NCBI GenBank assembly: GCA_013399015.1
Contig: VWZX01007392.1
Span: 1,132,619-1,196,618 of the forward strand
Reading direction: 5' to 3'
Source of the DNA: Galbula dea
Taxonomy: Eukaryota; Chordata; Aves; Piciformes; Galbulidae
Length of the DNA stretch: 64,000 bases
Below are positions 60,958-64,000 of the stretch, in pieces. The notes under the pieces were generated by a model that ran no database searches, had not been told where the DNA came from, and saw only the letters and a program-made list of their open reading frames with translations. Position 1 is the first letter of the stretch. Each line of letters starts with the position of its first letter. Position numbers and translations under genes: made by a program.

Positions 60958-63900
60958 TGTGTATCGGAAACTGCTGCTGAGTGACTCATGCTGCCAGACA
61001 AATGGAACCTCACTCATCACTCCATCTTCATCCTCCTCTCCTCCTCCTCTGGTGAGAGAAAATGTCTTGGAAAAATATCAGCTGCCCTCCCTGCCCCCCA
61101 CTTTTTCCCTGATGGCATCTGTACACAGGGAAGTAGTCCAAGCCACAACGATGGCTTCATGTGCAGATTGGGGCAGGCGGTTTTTTTTGTTTTAATAGCC
61201 AACTAGGAAAAGCCTCTGAGGTGACCTTGGAAAAATGTATGCACCAAAGGAAAAAAGTTGTGGGAGGGGGGGGGTAGTGTTAGAGTCCTTGTGTGCTTTA
61301 TGTTTGGTGGCTTTTTTCCCCCCTCATAATGTTTTTCCAAATTTCCACTGAAATAAATTCACAAGTTATTATTATTTTTTTATGAGTGGGAAGAGAGGGG
61401 AAGATTTGCTGTGCAAAAGGCAGGAGCTGGGCACAAGTCCGACTTAAATAACTGCTGCGTCATAAGAGTGTAAAAGGGTAGTGCAGGGGGAAGGGTGAGA
61501 TGCAAAAACCTGCTGTTTCTCCTCTCTTTAGGAGAGTAACTAGCATTTTTATGAAGCATATAAACTGTATACAAATCAAATGTTTTTATTACCTTAAAAT
61601 AGGGGGGCAGTCTTTTGGGTTTTTTTTTTCTTCTCAAAATATCTTCTTCAAATGTTTGGCAGTGCCTGCCAGAAAGCCACTTAAACTATAGCCTTTTAGA
61701 CTGCCAGCTCCAGCCAGCCTTGTGTGGGCATGAGGGCTATTAGCCAGTGCAGCCCCTTCCCAGCAAATGCCTTTTCAACAGTAGGGCACTGGGGTTGAGT
61801 GGGTAGGTAGAATATCTGTGTTCCACCTTCCAGAAGGAGGTGGAAGGATATGCTATGATTTTCCAGGCTGATAGTCTTGTTTTTTATCAACAGGTTACTT
61901 CTCCGTCCACCCTGGCTTTTCAGATAACTTGAGTTAGATTGTGCATGGTGTGAAAATGGCTGTAATATTCTGTTCTTCCATACTTTTTGGGATTGTGGTA
62001 AATCCCATGCAGCCTCTGTCAGGGTTACCACTTGTCCCACACATCTTCCCATTGTAACTCTTCCCTTCTTTCAGACCCATTCACTGTTTCCAGCCTAGGT
62101 TTGCACATCGCATCACCCGTAGAGCCAGAGGAGCTCCCAGGATGCTAGATGGGGTGGTGCCAAGAGCAGAGAGTGGCCAGTGAAAGCAGTGTGGGGTGGC
62201 CAGAAGCCATTTGAGGATTCAGGACAACAGCACTGGGCCACTGTGCCTAAGCAGCTCCTCATAGCGACACACAGACATGCTAAAAGATGTTGCTGGTGAC
62301 AGCACCTGTAAGTACCTGCCCCATGTGGACTCCGTGGAGCTCATGTCTTGTGCTTCTTCCCTCAAGCCCAACACTTCCCTGACCTTCACAGCCTATGGCA
62401 TGATGCTTCAGAGCTGGCTGCTCACCCCATTGCTGTGCTGCTCTGTGCACAGATGAAACAACAGCCAGCCCCACTCCTGCACCCAAATGCCTATGGGCAA
62501 ACCAGAGAGAAGCACCCGGCTGTGTTTCCCAGCTGAGGCCTGTGAGCAATTGCGGGATGACAAATGACTTTCATCTGGACTGCATTAGCCATGGGTGGTG
62601 CTGCCTGGAGACATGGCTGTAGGGAGCCACAGCTCAATTTAAGGCAGCCTCTGCCAGCTGCCTCTGAGCTATCAGCAGTGGGAGCAGCTGTGCCAAGTTG
62701 GGATTTTGGGGGCTTTCCTCTGGGCTGAGGTCTTTGGGAGAGTTATGTCCATGCTGCAAAAACCTTTCCAACTGTAAGTGTTCACTCACCTTCCCTCCCC
62801 CACGTGGTTCCTTTCCTTCATTCCACAGGAAAGCAATCATAGTATCAAGTGTTTCCTAATAACTTTTTAGGTTGATGACTAATTTTTCAGCCATGCTGAA
62901 TGAAGGGTAATAGTCTGATATAAAACCCTGCTATGAAATAAGTGTCCAAGTGAGAAAAGCATTAGGGAAGCTGTACAGGACAGGGAGGCTTTTGAAATAT
63001 CACAGTTTCAGGAAAGCATTTCTTCAGAGCTTCTGTGCCTGGGAGGCTGAAACCAATCCATTGCCAGGTAGGCAATAGGAAAATGAGTTTTGGTGGAGTT
63101 AATGTTTGTGGCCTTGCCTTGCTGGCTATGGGAGGGAGAACTAAGCAGTTTTCTCTTTAAACCCTCATCCTACCCTGGGGAAGGATATTAGATTTCAATC
63201 TAGGCTTTGCAGATGGGCCCAAAATGAACTGGAGGGCTTGTGAAAAACACAAGAGATTCAGATGTGGGTTTGGATGCCAAAATTCCCATTCCTAACAAGG
63301 AACCATACGAGTGCTGCTTTGGAGGCTTTTAGCCCTGGATTGCTAGACGCTCCCTGTGGTGTCCCAGTTTGTGGTGCACTGTGGGCTCCCAGGCACTTTG
63401 TAGGGCACAACAATCTCCAAACTTTGGACTTGGGGACTTTAAGCTTCAACCAGACCTGTGCTGTGCCTTTCCTGTTCTTTAGCTGCATGAAGATTTAGGA
63501 TCGTGGGAGGGGGAGCAAGCAAGAACAGGGTGAAAACAGCTTTTTGTGTAAATCAGCTGATGCACTGTATAAAATGCAGGTCTAGGTTTTGAACCTAGAA
63601 TTTTCTGCAATAACAAGCCAGGGTCAATGAATGTAAAGCCCCATGCAGAGCCTTTTAGTGTGTTAGTCATAGCTTGAACCCTTTATGTTCCCTCTTCTAA
63701 TGGTAAGTATTATCCAGCATGCCTTGTTATAGTGTAGTCTTTGGAGGGTGTGGAAGCTAGTAATGATGGTGCCTGAATGCTGTTCCAGAGATCGCTGCTA
63801 CAATTCACAGCAGATAATAGGAGCCACAGCCAGACAGATAATAGAACTGACTGAGATCCATTTATTGCTAAGAGACTGTCTGAATATTTGTACATAGCCT

Positions 63901-64000
63901 GAGCCACTCCATCCTCCTTCATCACATTTCCCGGGAAAGAGGGTGGGGGTGGGAGAAACAAACCACAACACAACACAAGCCTAGGGCAGAATGAGGAGGA

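Larger units (their letters stand above)
53561..64000. other. Intergenic or intronic, no gene recognised
   Basis: No coding exon, RNA gene or recent transposon was recognised over about 10 kb. There are several A-rich or purine-rich simple tracts (57,410-57,465; 60,590-60,645; 60,870-60,957) and a G run near 61,267. All open frames are about 100 codons or shorter and lack recognisable motifs. Diverged repeats could be missed by eye. Confidence 0.55.

Noticed and set aside
49621..64000. TPRG1 or TP63 coding exons
   Set aside because: I expected them from synteny and looked for them, but recognised no matching reading frame. They probably lie further downstream.
1..64000. CRISPR arrays, bacterial operons, tRNA or rRNA genes
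   Set aside because: None seen; the spliced LIM exons, CR1 LINEs and poly(A) signals show vertebrate nuclear DNA.

Overview
The window is vertebrate, and almost certainly avian, nuclear DNA. Coding exons are sparse and intron-separated. The interspersed repeats are chicken-repeat-1 (CR1) LINEs and an ERVK-like LTR family, with no Alu, L1 or B-type elements seen. One protein-coding gene is recognisable: the 3' end of LPP (lipoma-preferred partner, a zyxin-family LIM protein) on the + strand. Three spliced exons (12,001-12,179; 15,230-15,350; 17,175-17,303) encode the last 142 residues, which are the complete second and third LIM domains and the family C-terminus.

Layout. Positions 1-12,000 are LPP intron, carrying an ERVK-like solo LTR (5,922-6,862) with a 6-bp target duplication. 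The LTR is interrupted by an assembly join that duplicates exactly 235 bp around a single N at 6,480. Positions 12,001-17,303 hold the exons and two short introns. From 17,304 there is probably a very long 3' UTR. Possible poly(A) signals occur soon after the stop (17,475), and the best distal one is at 32,264, which would make the UTR about 15 kb.

From about 32,290 to the end I recognise no protein-coding exon. This part holds a CR1 LINE with endonuclease and reverse-transcriptase remnants and a 681-bp assembly gap (39,330-41,037), further CR1 pieces (43,900-44,425; 45,612-45,741; 48,421-48,587), two older CR1-like fragments (33,335-33,560; 43,180-43,370), and a truncated ERVK-like 5' end (LTR plus likely lysine-tRNA primer-binding site, 45,883-46,255). 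It also contains an isolated CpG-island-like block (49,110-49,620) and three AT/homeobox-motif-rich blocks (35,295-35,480; 39,030-39,120; 53,260-53,560) that look like conserved non-coding elements.

In mammals the order is LPP, TPRG1, TP63, all in the same direction. The CpG block is therefore the best candidate for the TPRG1 promoter or first non-coding exon, and the AT-rich blocks are candidates for enhancers of LPP, TPRG1 or TP63. These are inferences from known synteny, not direct readings. No new multi-gene system is visible. The points most worth checking are the giant 3' UTR, the orphan CpG island, the non-coding elements and the retroelement junctions.
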